This document shows, in pieces, positions 1 through 8,919 of a DNA stretch of 50,231 nucleotides (the stretch's first letter is position 1; each line of letters opens with the position of its first letter). The translations under genes and the position numbers were made by a program. The stretch is from assembly GCA_964346375.1 (NCBI GenBank), contig CAYFUL010000003.1, forward strand, positions 1-50,231. The letters run 5' to 3'. Under the pieces are notes generated by a model. It saw only the letters and a list, made by a program, of their open reading frames with translations. It was not told the DNA's origin and did not search any database. Origin of the DNA: CAYFUL01 sp964346375 (GTDB lineage Bacteria; Bacillota; Clostridia; Tissierellales; Peptoniphilaceae).

Positions 1-14
1 TTAGTTTAATTAAA

Positions 15-46
15 AAAATCCCATCTATAAAAATAGGTGGGATTTT
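15..46 (+). terminator. Hairpin terminator upstream of tRNA-Arg
   Basis: A 13-bp stem (AAAATCCCATCTA with TAGGTGGGATTTT) closes a 6-nt loop and ends in a T-rich tract. It probably terminates a + strand gene lying left of the window. It sits only 13 bp before the tRNA. Confidence 0.75.
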
Positions 47-59
47 ATTTTAAAAATAT

Positions 60-135
60 GCGTCTATAGCTCAGGGGATAGAGCAACAGTTTCCGAAGCT
101 GTGTGTCGAAGGTTCAAGTCCTTCTAGACGCACCA
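60..135 (+). tRNA. tRNA-Arg (anticodon CCG)
   Basis: A full cloverleaf is visible. The acceptor stem is GCGTCTA paired with TAGACGC, followed by discriminator A and a genome-encoded CCA. The anticodon stem ACAGT/GCTGT encloses loop TTCCGAA, giving anticodon CCG, which reads the CGG Arg codon. The T arm contains GGTTCAAGTCC. The minus-strand HD gene ends 1 bp after the CCA. Confidence 0.95.
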
Positions 136-136
136 A

Positions 137-706
137 TTAATTTAATAGAGCCTCAATTTCATCTTCCCTATCCTGCATAGCTTGAAGGGTCTTTAGTAAA
201 AGATCATCTAGCTCCCATCCAAGTCTATCCGCTCCAGTTTTAATAATATCTCTAGAGCAACCAGCGGCAAATTTTTTGTCCTTAAATTTTTTCTTTAGGC
301 TTTTAAGTTCCATGTCCTTAGTACTCTTACTAGGTCGCATAAGAGCAGCGGCATAGATAAGGCCTGTTAATTCATCAGTTGCAAAAAGAATCTTCTCCAT
401 TAAATGAGTAGGTTCAACATCTGCGCAAATACCATATCCATGACTAACAACACCATGAATAAGTTCATCACTAGCGTTAATTTCAGCAAGAAGTTCTGGA
501 GCCTTTACACAGTGTTCATCGGGATAGGTTCCAAAATCCACATCGTGAAGTAGACCAACACTTCCCCAAAAATCTACGTCCTCGCCATACAATTCTGCAA
601 AGTATTTCATAACCTGCTCAACAGTAATGGCATGTCTAATGTGAAACTCGTCTTTATTATATTTCTTGAGTAAATCAAGTTGTAAATCTCTACTTGGAAA
701 ATCCAT
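137..706 (-). CDS. HD-domain phosphohydrolase-like protein
   Basis: This 189-residue soluble protein carries HD-superfamily signatures: a histidine near residue 23 (RHAI), the metal-binding HD pair near 54-55 (LLHDVDF) and a later histidine (VSHGYG). Such proteins are metal-dependent phosphohydrolases, often acting on nucleotides. The substrate here is unknown. The ATG is preceded by a strong AGGAGGT site. The gene follows the PTS-IIC-like gene by about 8 bp in the same direction, so the two are probably cotranscribed. The family call is secure but the specific role is not. Confidence 0.8.
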   Translation of the reverse strand: MDFPSRDLQLDLLKKYNKDEFHIRHAITVEQVMKYFAELYGEDVDFWGSVGLLHDVDFGTYPDEHCVKAPELLAEINASDELIHGVVSHGYGICADVEPTHLMEKILFATDELTGLIYAAALMRPSKSTKDMELKSLKKKFKDKKFAAGCSRDIIKTGADRLGWELDDLLLKTLQAMQDREDEIEALLN

Positions 707-714
707 ACTACCTC

Positions 715-1734
715 CTAATTAAATTTCAACTTCATATCACCATCTTTAATCCAACCAATACGTCTAAGTGGAATGTAAATTAAGTAACTTACCACGGCAG
801 GTAGGATTATATGTAGTAATATAACTATTAAAAGAAGTTTTGTAAAGGGCACACTAGTCATAGCAGTAAAAGTTGAAATCTGTCCAACAAGTCCACTAGT
901 ACCCATTCCAGATCCAAGGGGAGTATTTTCCATTTTAAATACAACGGTGGCGAGAGGACCTAAAATTCCAGAGGCAAGAGTTGGTGGAATTAATATCTTC
1001 CAGTTTTTTACAATATTTGGCATTTGAAGCATACTTGTACCAAGACCCTGCGCAACAAGACCCTCTACTCCATTATCTCTAAAAGATATAACTGCAAAGC
1101 CAACCATTTGGCAACAACATCCAATAGTAGCAGCCCCACCAGCAAGTCCAGAAAGGGATAGCATCATACAAAGGGCAGCACTTGAAATAGGTAGGGTAAG
1201 AACAATACCAACGATAATAGAAACGATAATACCCATAATTGCAGGCACTTCATTAGTTGCATTCATAATAACATTTCCAATAAAGGTCATTAAATTTTGA
1301 ATATAAGGTCCAATAAAAGTAGCAACAGTAACTCCCACAAGAACAGTTACAACAGGAGTAATGACAATGTCAATTTTAGTCTCCTTACTAATTAATTTAC
1401 CAAATTCTACGGCGATAATAGTTGCAATATAAACACCCATAGGTCCGCCAAGATCATTACCAGCAATACCAACAACAGTAGAAGCAAAAAGGACAAGCTG
1501 AGGCGCGCCAAGGGCATAGGCAATTGAAACTGCAATAGCAGGACCAGTAGCTTTTTGAGCCAGAGGCCAAATGGTTTCACTTAAAAATGAAATACCAAGA
1601 CTTCCACCAAGGGTGTTTAAAATCGTACCAACAAGTAGGGTTGCAAATAATCCGTATGCCATTGCACCAAGGGCATTTACGAAGTATTCCTTAGGAGAAA
1701 GGGAAACTCCCTTTCTTTTTAAAAAAGCTTTCAT
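715..1734 (-). CDS. PTS EIIC-like membrane permease (PTS_EIIC_2 / PfoR-like)
   Basis: This is a 339-residue, highly hydrophobic protein with about eight to ten membrane segments and many Gly/Ala/Ile/Val-rich helices. The N-terminus (MKAFLKRKGVSLSPKEYF) and internal NDLGGPMGVYIAT and GCCCQMVGF segments match the PTS_EIIC_2 family, which includes the clostridial PfoR proteins. No IIA or IIB domain is present or adjacent, so sugar uptake is uncertain and a regulatory or orphan transport role is possible. I chose the ATG at 1734 because GGAGGA lies just upstream. An in-frame TTG 15 bp further upstream would contain that site. The stop overlaps the ribosome site of the following HD gene. Confidence 0.75.
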   Translation of the reverse strand: MKAFLKRKGVSLSPKEYFVNALGAMAYGLFATLLVGTILNTLGGSLGISFLSETIWPLAQKATGPAIAVSIAYALGAPQLVLFASTVVGIAGNDLGGPMGVYIATIIAVEFGKLISKETKIDIVITPVVTVLVGVTVATFIGPYIQNLMTFIGNVIMNATNEVPAIMGIIVSIIVGIVLTLPISSAALCMMLSLSGLAGGAATIGCCCQMVGFAVISFRDNGVEGLVAQGLGTSMLQMPNIVKNWKILIPPTLASGILGPLATVVFKMENTPLGSGMGTSGLVGQISTFTAMTSVPFTKLLLIVILLHIILPAVVSYLIYIPLRRIGWIKDGDMKLKFN

Positions 1735-1814
1735 ATTTCCTCCAATCAAATATATTGAATTTATAGTACCGCGTTAGAGACCATTAGAAAAGATTGGGAG
1801 AAAAAAATAATATT

Positions 1815-1915
1815 GTCCTTTAGTAAGCGAGAGGGGTTAGAGGGGTGAAGGGGAACCAAAGGGGAATCTCTCGTTATTTCTCCCCTGGTTCCCCTTCGTT
1901 TAAATAAAAAAAGTA
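1815..1915. repeat. Palindromic dispersed repeat, copy 1
   Basis: A GC-richer block has arms GAAGGGGAACCA (1847-1858) and TGGTTCCCCTTC (1886-1897) and a slightly imperfect inner stem. It is flanked by CCTTTAGTAAGCGAGAGGGG on the left and TTTAAATAAAAAA on the right. A closely matching copy lies at 11917-12020. Both copies sit just past the 3' end of a minus-strand gene. Confidence 0.8.
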
Positions 1916-1960
1916 TTTTTATAACATCTGTAGTTTTTAGAACTATATATTTTTAAAACT

Positions 1961-2812
1961 TTATTGTTTATTTCCATTTCGTTTAAAATAATTTATCATC
2001 TCAAATGTTAGGCTTAAGTCGTCGCTAAAATCTTGTAGATCTTTTCGATTTACCCATTCTGCGTGGGAGAGTTCCTCTGTATCTAGTGTTACTTTATCGC
2101 TACCGTCTACTTCGCAGAAAAATCCAAAGAGCAGACTATTTGTAAAGGACCATGGCTGTGACTTATAGTAGGTTATATTTTTTACCTTTAGTCCCACTTC
2201 CTCTAGGACTTCTCTTTCTATTGCACCTTCTGCCGACTCCCCTATTTCTATAAATCCTGAGTTTAATGCATAGCCCTTGTAGGGATTTTCGTTGTCCTCT
2301 CCATACTTTGTTAGTAGTATTTCATCTCCCTTGGTTATTCCCACTATTACCACTGGCGATATACTTGGGTATATAAAATTTCCACAACTTGGACATTCTA
2401 GTCTGCGTTCCCTTTCGCTGTGGATATTCTCCTCTCCGCATTTTGAGCAGTACTTATTTTTTCTATACCAATCTATTAATTGGTACCCTGTTATTCCTCC
2501 AAAGGAGTATTTTTTTGGCAGTGCCGTTCTAAATTCCTCCACCGTTTTAAATTCATATCCTATTTTTTCTAGGGTCTCTATTTCTTCATCCGATTCTTTT
2601 ATTGGAGTGAAAAATTTCTCCTCGTCTATTTTAAATAGATACCTTAAATTTTCTTCTCTGTAATTTGTTTCTCCATACCTTGGAAATTTTAGTTCTCCAT
2701 TATTTTTAAGAAGTATTTTTCTTCCATTTGCTATTAATATTATGGAGCTGTCCTCTATTTTCTCTTGTCCGTATTCATTTTTGTATATACTTGGATTTAT
2801 GTCTTGTATCAT
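1961..2812 (-). CDS. NudC-like NAD(H) pyrophosphatase (Nudix)
   Basis: The 283-residue protein has the NudC layout: a divergent N-terminal domain, a zinc ribbon with two CxxC pairs (YCSKCGEE and LECPSCGN), a Nudix domain with the box starting GFIEIGESAEGAIEREVLEE, and a downstream SQPWSF motif. SQPW is the hallmark that separates NADH pyrophosphatases and RNA deNADding enzymes from other Nudix hydrolases. I chose the ATG at 2812, preceded by AAGGTGATAAA. An upstream in-frame ATG at 2851 lacks a good ribosome site. Ile, Val and Leu codons are strongly A-ending. The gene diverges from the CDF gene. Confidence 0.85.
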   Translation of the reverse strand: MIQDINPSIYKNEYGQEKIEDSSIILIANGRKILLKNNGELKFPRYGETNYREENLRYLFKIDEEKFFTPIKESDEEIETLEKIGYEFKTVEEFRTALPKKYSFGGITGYQLIDWYRKNKYCSKCGEENIHSERERRLECPSCGNFIYPSISPVVIVGITKGDEILLTKYGEDNENPYKGYALNSGFIEIGESAEGAIEREVLEEVGLKVKNITYYKSQPWSFTNSLLFGFFCEVDGSDKVTLDTEELSHAEWVNRKDLQDFSDDLSLTFEMINYFKRNGNKQ

Positions 2813-2931
2813 TTTATCACCTTGTAAATTATAACATATATTCTTCTTCATTTATGGAATTCCAACTGTGGTAGTTTTATAATTATACTTATTGATATGA
2901 TAGAATATAGTAAAATTACTTGAGGTGTTGT

Positions 2932-4119
2932 ATGATTTCTAACATTTTAAAAAGTGGAAATTATGGTCTTCCCAATGAGGATCGCGGGAAGATTGCATAT
3001 AATACGGGGCTAATTGGCCTTGTTATAAATATTGTTCTTGCCCTAGTTAAAGTCATTCTTGGTATTTTAACTGGGTCCGTTTCCATTGCCGCAGACGGCG
3101 CAAATAATGTAATGGATTCTATTTCATCTGTAGTTACCATTGTTGGGGTTAAACTTGCAAACCAACCGGCTGATAAAAATCATCCCTACGGCCACGGTAG
3201 AATTGAATACGTTGCGGCACTAGTTGTCTCTGCACTGGTGGTTTTTGTTGGTTTTGAATTTTTAAAATCCTCTGTGGAAAAGATTTTTAATCCCCAAGTT
3301 GTAGTCTACTCTACCATTGCCCTTGTGGGTATGATTTTATCCATTGTCGTTAAATTTTTACAGTACATTTTGTACAATAGTGTCTCTGTAAAAATTAACT
3401 CCTCTCCCCTACGTGCCAACGCCGTTGATAGTTTAAACGACGTTCTTACTACTTCCATTGTAGTTATTGGTATGATTATGGATTTAGCTTTTAATTTAAA
3501 AATTGACGGCTATATTGGAGTTATTATTAGTCTTTTTATTTTAAAGAGCGGTATTGAACTTGTTGGAGAAACTATCGACGATATTATTGGGAAAATTCCC
3601 CCTAAGGAATTTTTAGATACTCTTCGCAAAGAGGTTAGCTCTTATAACTATGTCCTTGGTGTTCACAATATTGTTGTAAATAATTTTGGGCCTGAGATGG
3701 TTATGGTTACCCTTGATGTGGAGATGCCCTTTCACTTGGACTTTATGAAGTCCCACGATTTAGTTGAGAGGATTCAAGAGGAAGTTGGAGAAAAACTTGG
3801 AATCACTCTTTCCATTCATGTGGATCCCGTTGGTGGACATGGTATTGAGCCAGAGATTATTTCTAAAATTAAGTCCCTTATAAATATTGATAAGGGTATT
3901 TTTGCTTTCCACGACTTAACTGATATTGATAAAACTGTAAAATTTACTATTATTGTAGATGGAAATATTTATAAATCCCCAGAGGATACTAAAAATATTG
4001 AAGAGAATTTTAAAAGAAGTCTTGAAGAGGATTTTCCAGATCATAACTTCGAGATTACTGTAAAAAAGGAGTATTATAATGAAGGTGCTAATAGCAGGAG
4101 CAGGGAAACTTGGATATAA
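2932..4119 (+). CDS. Cation diffusion facilitator (CDF) family transporter
   Basis: This 395-residue membrane protein has about six transmembrane helices and the CDF metal site: SIAADGANNVMDS in helix 2 and a second cluster (RANAVDSLNDVLTT) in helix 5. A C-terminal cytoplasmic domain with His/Asp-rich segments (HNIVVNN, IHVDPVG) follows. The family exports divalent metals such as Zn, Fe, Mn or Co, and the substrate cannot be told from sequence. The start is the ATG at 2932, following TGAGGTG. The 3' end overlaps trkA by 41 nt, which is long for a bacterial operon. The gene leads a run of packed genes that continues to 9684. Confidence 0.9.
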   Translation: MISNILKSGNYGLPNEDRGKIAYNTGLIGLVINIVLALVKVILGILTGSVSIAADGANNVMDSISSVVTIVGVKLANQPADKNHPYGHGRIEYVAALVVSALVVFVGFEFLKSSVEKIFNPQVVVYSTIALVGMILSIVVKFLQYILYNSVSVKINSSPLRANAVDSLNDVLTTSIVVIGMIMDLAFNLKIDGYIGVIISLFILKSGIELVGETIDDIIGKIPPKEFLDTLRKEVSSYNYVLGVHNIVVNNFGPEMVMVTLDVEMPFHLDFMKSHDLVERIQEEVGEKLGITLSIHVDPVGGHGIEPEIISKIKSLINIDKGIFAFHDLTDIDKTVKFTIIVDGNIYKSPEDTKNIEENFKRSLEEDFPDHNFEITVKKEYYNEGANSRSRETWI

Positions 4120-5461
4120 AATTGCCTCCTCCTTAATTCAGGAAGATTATGAGATAACTGTCCTAGATATTGACCCTGATGTAATTGAAAATATAACTAA
4201 CCATTTAGACGTTTTAACTATTAATGGTGATGCAATGGACTTTGAAATTTTAAGGGAAGTTGAAATTGATAAGTACGACGTTCTTATTGCTACTACTACT
4301 AGCGATGAGGGCAATATTTTACTTGCCACTACTGCAAAATCCCTTGGGTGTAAAAAAACCATTGCTAGAATTAGTAACCCAGAGTATTCTAAACAGATCC
4401 CTTTTATTACTAAGGAGCTTAATATTGACTACTGTATAAATCCCGACTACGTTACTGCCGGTCATATTGAAAGATACCTTATGAAAAAACACCTTCTTAT
4501 GGGAGATGAGTTTGCAGACGGTATGGTAAGGCTTGTGGAATTTAACATTGGGAAGGATTTGGAATTAATTGGAAAAAAATTAAAGGACCTTGATGGTGTA
4601 AAGGATCTTCTTATTGCATCTGTACTTCGTAATGGAAAGACTATTATTCCAAATGGTGAAACTATACTAGAAAAAAACGACGTTATTATTATTGTAGGTC
4701 GCGAAGATAGAGTTGCGGAATTTGACAAAACCCACTCTGAAATTAAACTCTCTAAGAAAGTTAGAAAGCTTATGATTATGGGAGGGGGCACTCTTGCAGT
4801 ATACCTTTCTAGGTTACTTGAAAAATCTGGAGTGGAAGTTGTAATAGTAGATAATGATATAGAGGTTTGTAAATATTTAAAGGAAATTCTAGATAATGTT
4901 ACTGTAATCTATGGAGATGGAACGGATTTTGACCTACTAGAAGAGGAGATGATCTCTTCCTTTGACGCCTTTGTAGCTGCTACTGGCCACGACGAAACCA
5001 ATTTACTAATGGCACTATCTATAAAACAATTTGGAGTGTATAAATCTGTAGCAAAGATTTCCAGGTCTAACTACAACACAATTATTGACAAACTAGATTT
5101 AGACGGAGCCTTTAATAAATCCGTTATTACTGCTGCAGAAGTTGTGTCCTATTTAAGAAGTGATAAGCCTGGGCGAGTAAACTTAACTCTCCAAGGTGAT
5201 GCAGAGTTTACAGACTATGTACTAGATGAAAATTTTCAGTACCTAGATAAGGCGATAATTGATATGCGTCTGCCTAGAGGTATATTAATTGTAAGTGTTG
5301 TACGTGGCAAAAAGGTAATTATTCCAAATGGATCTACTGTATTGAAAAAGGGAGACAGAGTAATTGTATTCTGTCTACATGAAAATTTACAGAAACTAAA
5401 GCAGGTTTTTAATAGGAAGAAGGGAAAGAGTGTACTAGATGAAATACGCAGCCATCTCTAA
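4079..5461 (+). CDS. trkA: Trk potassium uptake regulator TrkA (first copy)
   Basis: The 460-residue cytoplasmic protein has the duplicated TrkA plan, RCK_N-RCK_C-RCK_N-RCK_C. The first Rossmann motif is GAGKLG at 7-12, with acidic VLDID about 20 residues later. The second is MGGGTLA at 234-240, with VIVDND following. TrkA binds NAD(H) or nucleotides and gates the TrkH channel. The ATG at 4079 follows AAAAAGGAG. It overlaps the preceding CDF gene by 41 nt and trkH by 23 nt, suggesting translational coupling. Codon choice shifts inside this gene from ATT/GTT/CTT early to ATA/GTA/CTA late. Confidence 0.92.
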   Translation: MKVLIAGAGKLGYKIASSLIQEDYEITVLDIDPDVIENITNHLDVLTINGDAMDFEILREVEIDKYDVLIATTTSDEGNILLATTAKSLGCKKTIARISNPEYSKQIPFITKELNIDYCINPDYVTAGHIERYLMKKHLLMGDEFADGMVRLVEFNIGKDLELIGKKLKDLDGVKDLLIASVLRNGKTIIPNGETILEKNDVIIIVGREDRVAEFDKTHSEIKLSKKVRKLMIMGGGTLAVYLSRLLEKSGVEVVIVDNDIEVCKYLKEILDNVTVIYGDGTDFDLLEEEMISSFDAFVAATGHDETNLLMALSIKQFGVYKSVAKISRSNYNTIIDKLDLDGAFNKSVITAAEVVSYLRSDKPGRVNLTLQGDAEFTDYVLDENFQYLDKAIIDMRLPRGILIVSVVRGKKVIIPNGSTVLKKGDRVIVFCLHENLQKLKQVFNRKKGKSVLDEIRSHL

Positions 5462-6890
5462 AATTTTAGCTGTACTACTATTTATAGTAAGTCTATTTAT
5501 GATTCCATCAGTTATTATGGCGGCATACCTTAATGAGGCAGGTGTACTAAGGGCATTTGCAATAGTAATTGGTGTGATTTGGGCTATTACAATTATTATT
5601 AATATTATTTTTAGAAAGCCCAAGATTGAATTTAATCTATCTCCAAAGGACGGACTTATTATTGTAAGTCTAGGTTGGATTTTATGTTCATTCTTCGGCG
5701 CATTTCCCCTATATCTTTCTGGATTTGAACCAAGTTATATTGATGCATTTTTTCAAGTTGTAAGTGGATTTACAACTACTGGTGCAACTGTAATTGGAAA
5801 GATGAGAAGTATTCCAAAGCCATTAATGTTTTGGCTATCTATGACTCACTGGATAGGTGGAATGGGAATACTTGTATTTACCGTTGGAGTACTACCAAAA
5901 CTGGGAATAAGTGGCTTTCAAATTATGAAGGCAGAATCTCCAGGGCCTATTAAGGGAAGAATTACTACTAGAACTTCCCAATCGGCAACTAGACTTTATA
6001 TTATCTACTTTGTAATTACGGTAATACTTTTTTTACTACTAATCCTTTGCGGTATGAATGCCTTTGATTCAATAGTTCATACCTTTGGGGTAGTAGGTAC
6101 GGGAGGATTTTCAAATCAAAATGAATCGGTGGGAGCCTATAGTGGATATGCAATTCCAATAGTAATGAGTATTTTTATGGCACTATGTTCTACAAATTTT
6201 TCCCATTACAATTCAGTTGCCAAGGGAAGATTTAAAGAGGTACTACAGGACGAGGAGTTTAGAGTTTTTTATGGAATAGTAATTTTTTCCATACTTGCCA
6301 TTGGAATTGACCTATACTTTACAGGATATGGAAGTGTTGGAAAGAGTTTAGTAGACTCTGGATTTCAAGTTACGTCAATTATAAGTACTAGTGGATTTTC
6401 AAATACTGACTTTAATCTGTGGCCAGAGTTTAGTAAGTTTATTCTCTTTTTGTTAATGATAAGTGGAGGATCTGCAGGAGCGACTAGTGGCGGAGTAAAG
6501 ATAATTCGAATTATTATACTCTTTAAATTAATTCGTAGAGGAATTGAAAAGGTAGTACATCCTAGGGCAATAGTACCTATTAAAGTAAATGGAAAAGTTC
6601 TTACAGAGGATATAGTTGATGGAGTAAGTGCCTATTGTGGACTATACATGGTAATATTTTTACTCTCAAGCCTAATTGTAACTACAAGTGGACAGGATAT
6701 TGTAACCTCTATGACTAGCGTTGCAACTATGTTATCAAATGTTGGACCTGGTCTTGGGGGAGTAGGACCTATGAGTAATTTTGACTTCTATGGAAGTGGA
6801 TACAAGTTATTATTCTGCCTACTTATGTTACTGGGAAGGCTGGAGTTTTTTACCATGCTTGCACTTATAATACCAAGGAGTAAAAAATGA
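5439..6890 (+). CDS. trkH: Trk potassium uptake channel subunit TrkH
   Basis: The 483-residue integral membrane protein has four pore-loop signatures of the TrkH/KtrB family: SGFTTTGATV, VVGTGGFS, STSGFSNTD and NVGPGLG. The conserved glycine in each forms the K+ selectivity filter. The C-terminus LGRLEFFTMLALI is also typical. Length is normal for the family. It overlaps trkA by 23 nt and the second trkA by 4 nt (ATGA), so the three Trk genes form one coupled unit. Its presumed partners are the TrkA proteins on either side. Confidence 0.95.
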   Translation: MKYAAISKILAVLLFIVSLFMIPSVIMAAYLNEAGVLRAFAIVIGVIWAITIIINIIFRKPKIEFNLSPKDGLIIVSLGWILCSFFGAFPLYLSGFEPSYIDAFFQVVSGFTTTGATVIGKMRSIPKPLMFWLSMTHWIGGMGILVFTVGVLPKLGISGFQIMKAESPGPIKGRITTRTSQSATRLYIIYFVITVILFLLLILCGMNAFDSIVHTFGVVGTGGFSNQNESVGAYSGYAIPIVMSIFMALCSTNFSHYNSVAKGRFKEVLQDEEFRVFYGIVIFSILAIGIDLYFTGYGSVGKSLVDSGFQVTSIISTSGFSNTDFNLWPEFSKFILFLLMISGGSAGATSGGVKIIRIIILFKLIRRGIEKVVHPRAIVPIKVNGKVLTEDIVDGVSAYCGLYMVIFLLSSLIVTTSGQDIVTSMTSVATMLSNVGPGLGGVGPMSNFDFYGSGYKLLFCLLMLLGRLEFFTMLALIIPRSKK

Positions 6891-8254
6891 AAGTACTAAT
6901 TATTGGGGCAGGTAGAATGGGCAGAAAAATAGCCGAGACTCTATCCATGGATAGTATCTATGTAAAACTACTTGACCTTGACCAAAATAAACTAAATAAA
7001 ATAAATGAGTCTCCAAAATTAGACTTAGTTCAGGGAGATGCACTTAATTTAAAATTTCTAGAGGAATTAAATATTCCAGACTTTGACTTTATAATTTCCG
7101 TTACTTCTTCAGAGAGGATTAATATGTATATTTCAAGTTACTGTAAAAGACTTGGAGCAAAGTACACCATTACAAGAATTAATACCTCAGATCACACAAA
7201 GGAGCTTTACGAATTAAAGTCCTCCTTTGGAATAGACTACTTTATTTCCACAGAGCTAGAAGTTGCAAGAAGTATTGAATACTTTATCTTCGATAAGTTT
7301 AAAACCATGTCGGATTTTTTTATTGGAGGAAAGATAGAGGTATTTGGATACAAGGTGGAATACGACGAGGAGTTTGAGGGAATTCCCCTATCAGAAATTG
7401 GAAGTCTTTCCACTGTACTTGTAGTTGGAATTTCAAGAGAGGGTAAGCTTCTACTTCCAACAGGGAGTACGAAAATAGCAAGGGGAGATTTTTTATATAT
7501 AATGGGCCTTGCAAAGGACATCTATAAATTTAAGGAGAACCATTTAAACATTGGAGTTAAACCTAAAACGAGAAATGTAGTAATCGTAGGAGAGAGTGGA
7601 ATCTCTACTGTACTTGCAGAGCGACTAAAGGACGAGGATATTAACGTAAAAATAGTTGTAAATAGTCTACCTGCCTTAAAAAAATATAGAAACACCCTTT
7701 ACGGTCCACTTATTACCATGGGAGATTATAGGGACTTTAAATTTATTCTGGAGAATAAATTTAATGATGAGGATGTATTTGTAAGTGTAACGGAATTTGA
7801 CGAGTTAAATATTATGATGGCACTTCTTGCCAAATCAAGGGGAGCTGGAGTAGTACTTCCCCTTGTAAAAAATCAAAGCTATAATTTAATACTAGACGAT
7901 TTAAAAATAGATGCAACCCTAGATCCAACTCTAATTGGCGCAAATAGAATTAGTGCAAAGGTATTGGGAGATGGAGTAATTTCTACCTTCGTTACTTTTA
8001 AAGGACAAGGAGATATTTGTGAGGCGAAGTTACTTCCAAGTAATAGTAATATTGGAAAGAGAGTTGAGGAACTTGGACTACCTGCTGGAATAGTTATAGG
8101 GGCAATAAAAAGAGCCGAGGGAACTGTAATTATACCTAGGGGAAAATCTGTACTAATGGAGGGAGATACTCTAGTAGTTTTCCACACAATAGAAAATAGA
8201 GAAGAGGTTTCTAGATTATTTAGTGGTAAAAGATTAAGGAGATTTTTCAAATGA
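6887..8254 (+). CDS. TrkA-like protein, second copy with a degenerate second NAD site
   Basis: This 455-residue protein has the same double RCK plan. The first nucleotide motif is intact (GAGRMG at 7-12, then LLDLD). The second half reads IVGESGIS around 234-240 in place of GxGxxG and lacks the following acidic residue, so the second Rossmann fold probably does not bind NAD normally. It overlaps trkH and ung by 4 nt each (ATGA). Two unlike TrkA proteins around one TrkH suggest a heteromeric gating ring or a role split by ligand. That is inference. The family assignment is firm. Confidence 0.88.
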   Translation: MKVLIIGAGRMGRKIAETLSMDSIYVKLLDLDQNKLNKINESPKLDLVQGDALNLKFLEELNIPDFDFIISVTSSERINMYISSYCKRLGAKYTITRINTSDHTKELYELKSSFGIDYFISTELEVARSIEYFIFDKFKTMSDFFIGGKIEVFGYKVEYDEEFEGIPLSEIGSLSTVLVVGISREGKLLLPTGSTKIARGDFLYIMGLAKDIYKFKENHLNIGVKPKTRNVVIVGESGISTVLAERLKDEDINVKIVVNSLPALKKYRNTLYGPLITMGDYRDFKFILENKFNDEDVFVSVTEFDELNIMMALLAKSRGAGVVLPLVKNQSYNLILDDLKIDATLDPTLIGANRISAKVLGDGVISTFVTFKGQGDICEAKLLPSNSNIGKRVEELGLPAGIVIGAIKRAEGTVIIPRGKSVLMEGDTLVVFHTIENREEVSRLFSGKRLRRFFK

Positions 8255-8919
8255 TTTTTGGCAACTCATGGGACGATGTACTAAGGGATGAATTTAATAA
8301 GCCCTACTACCTAGAACTAAGAAGGCTTTTAATAGAGGAGTATAAAAATTACACCATCTATCCAAAAATGGAGGACATATTTAACGCCTTTATCTATACA
8401 GATTACAAGGACGTAAAGGTAGTAATACTAGGTCAAGATCCATACCATGGAGTAGGTCAAGCCCATGGTCTTGCATTTTCTGTAAAGGATGGAGTAAAAA
8501 TCCCTCCTTCTCTAGTAAATATATATAGGGAACTCTACGATGACTTGGAAATTCCCATCCCAAGGACAGGTTATCTATTAGACTGGGCGAAAGAGGGTAT
8601 AATGTTATTAAATACCACATTAACTGTAAGGGAAGCCTCTCCTATGAGCCATTCAAAAATAGGGTGGGAATTTTTTACAGATAGTGTAATAAAAGCCATA
8701 GATGAAAAAAATACGCCAGTAGTATTTATTCTATGGGGTGCCCACGGAAGGAGTAAGAAAAAATTTATAAGAAATCCAATTCATCTAGTAATAGAGGGAC
8801 CACATCCAAGTCCCCTTTCAGCATATAGAGGATTTTTTGGCTCAAAGCCATTTTCAAGGGCGAATAATTTTTTAAGAGAGCATAATATAGAACCCCCAAG
8901 TTGGAAAATAGGAGGATAA
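8251..8919 (+). CDS. ung: Uracil-DNA glycosylase, family 1
   Basis: The 222-residue enzyme removes uracil from DNA as the first step of base-excision repair. Diagnostic motifs are complete: GQDPYHG with catalytic Asp63, the AFSV segment that binds uracil, and HPSPLSAYRGFFG with His185 and the minor-groove Leu loop. Length is typical. It starts inside the last codons of the second trkA (4-nt overlap), an unusual but clear operon partner. The next gene starts immediately after its stop. Confidence 0.97.
   Translation: MIFGNSWDDVLRDEFNKPYYLELRRLLIEEYKNYTIYPKMEDIFNAFIYTDYKDVKVVILGQDPYHGVGQAHGLAFSVKDGVKIPPSLVNIYRELYDDLEIPIPRTGYLLDWAKEGIMLLNTTLTVREASPMSHSKIGWEFFTDSVIKAIDEKNTPVVFILWGAHGRSKKKFIRNPIHLVIEGPHPSPLSAYRGFFGSKPFSRANNFLREHNIEPPSWKIGG

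Noticed and set aside
1767..1776. T-box-like word GTACCGCG on the + strand upstream of the Nudix gene's 3' side
   Set aside because: No stem I, no antiterminator and no downstream + strand gene; it lies between minus-strand genes.
7879..8250. Long minus-strand open frame opposite the second trkA
   Set aside because: Serine/proline/isoleucine-rich shadow of a well-supported gene, with no ribosome site.
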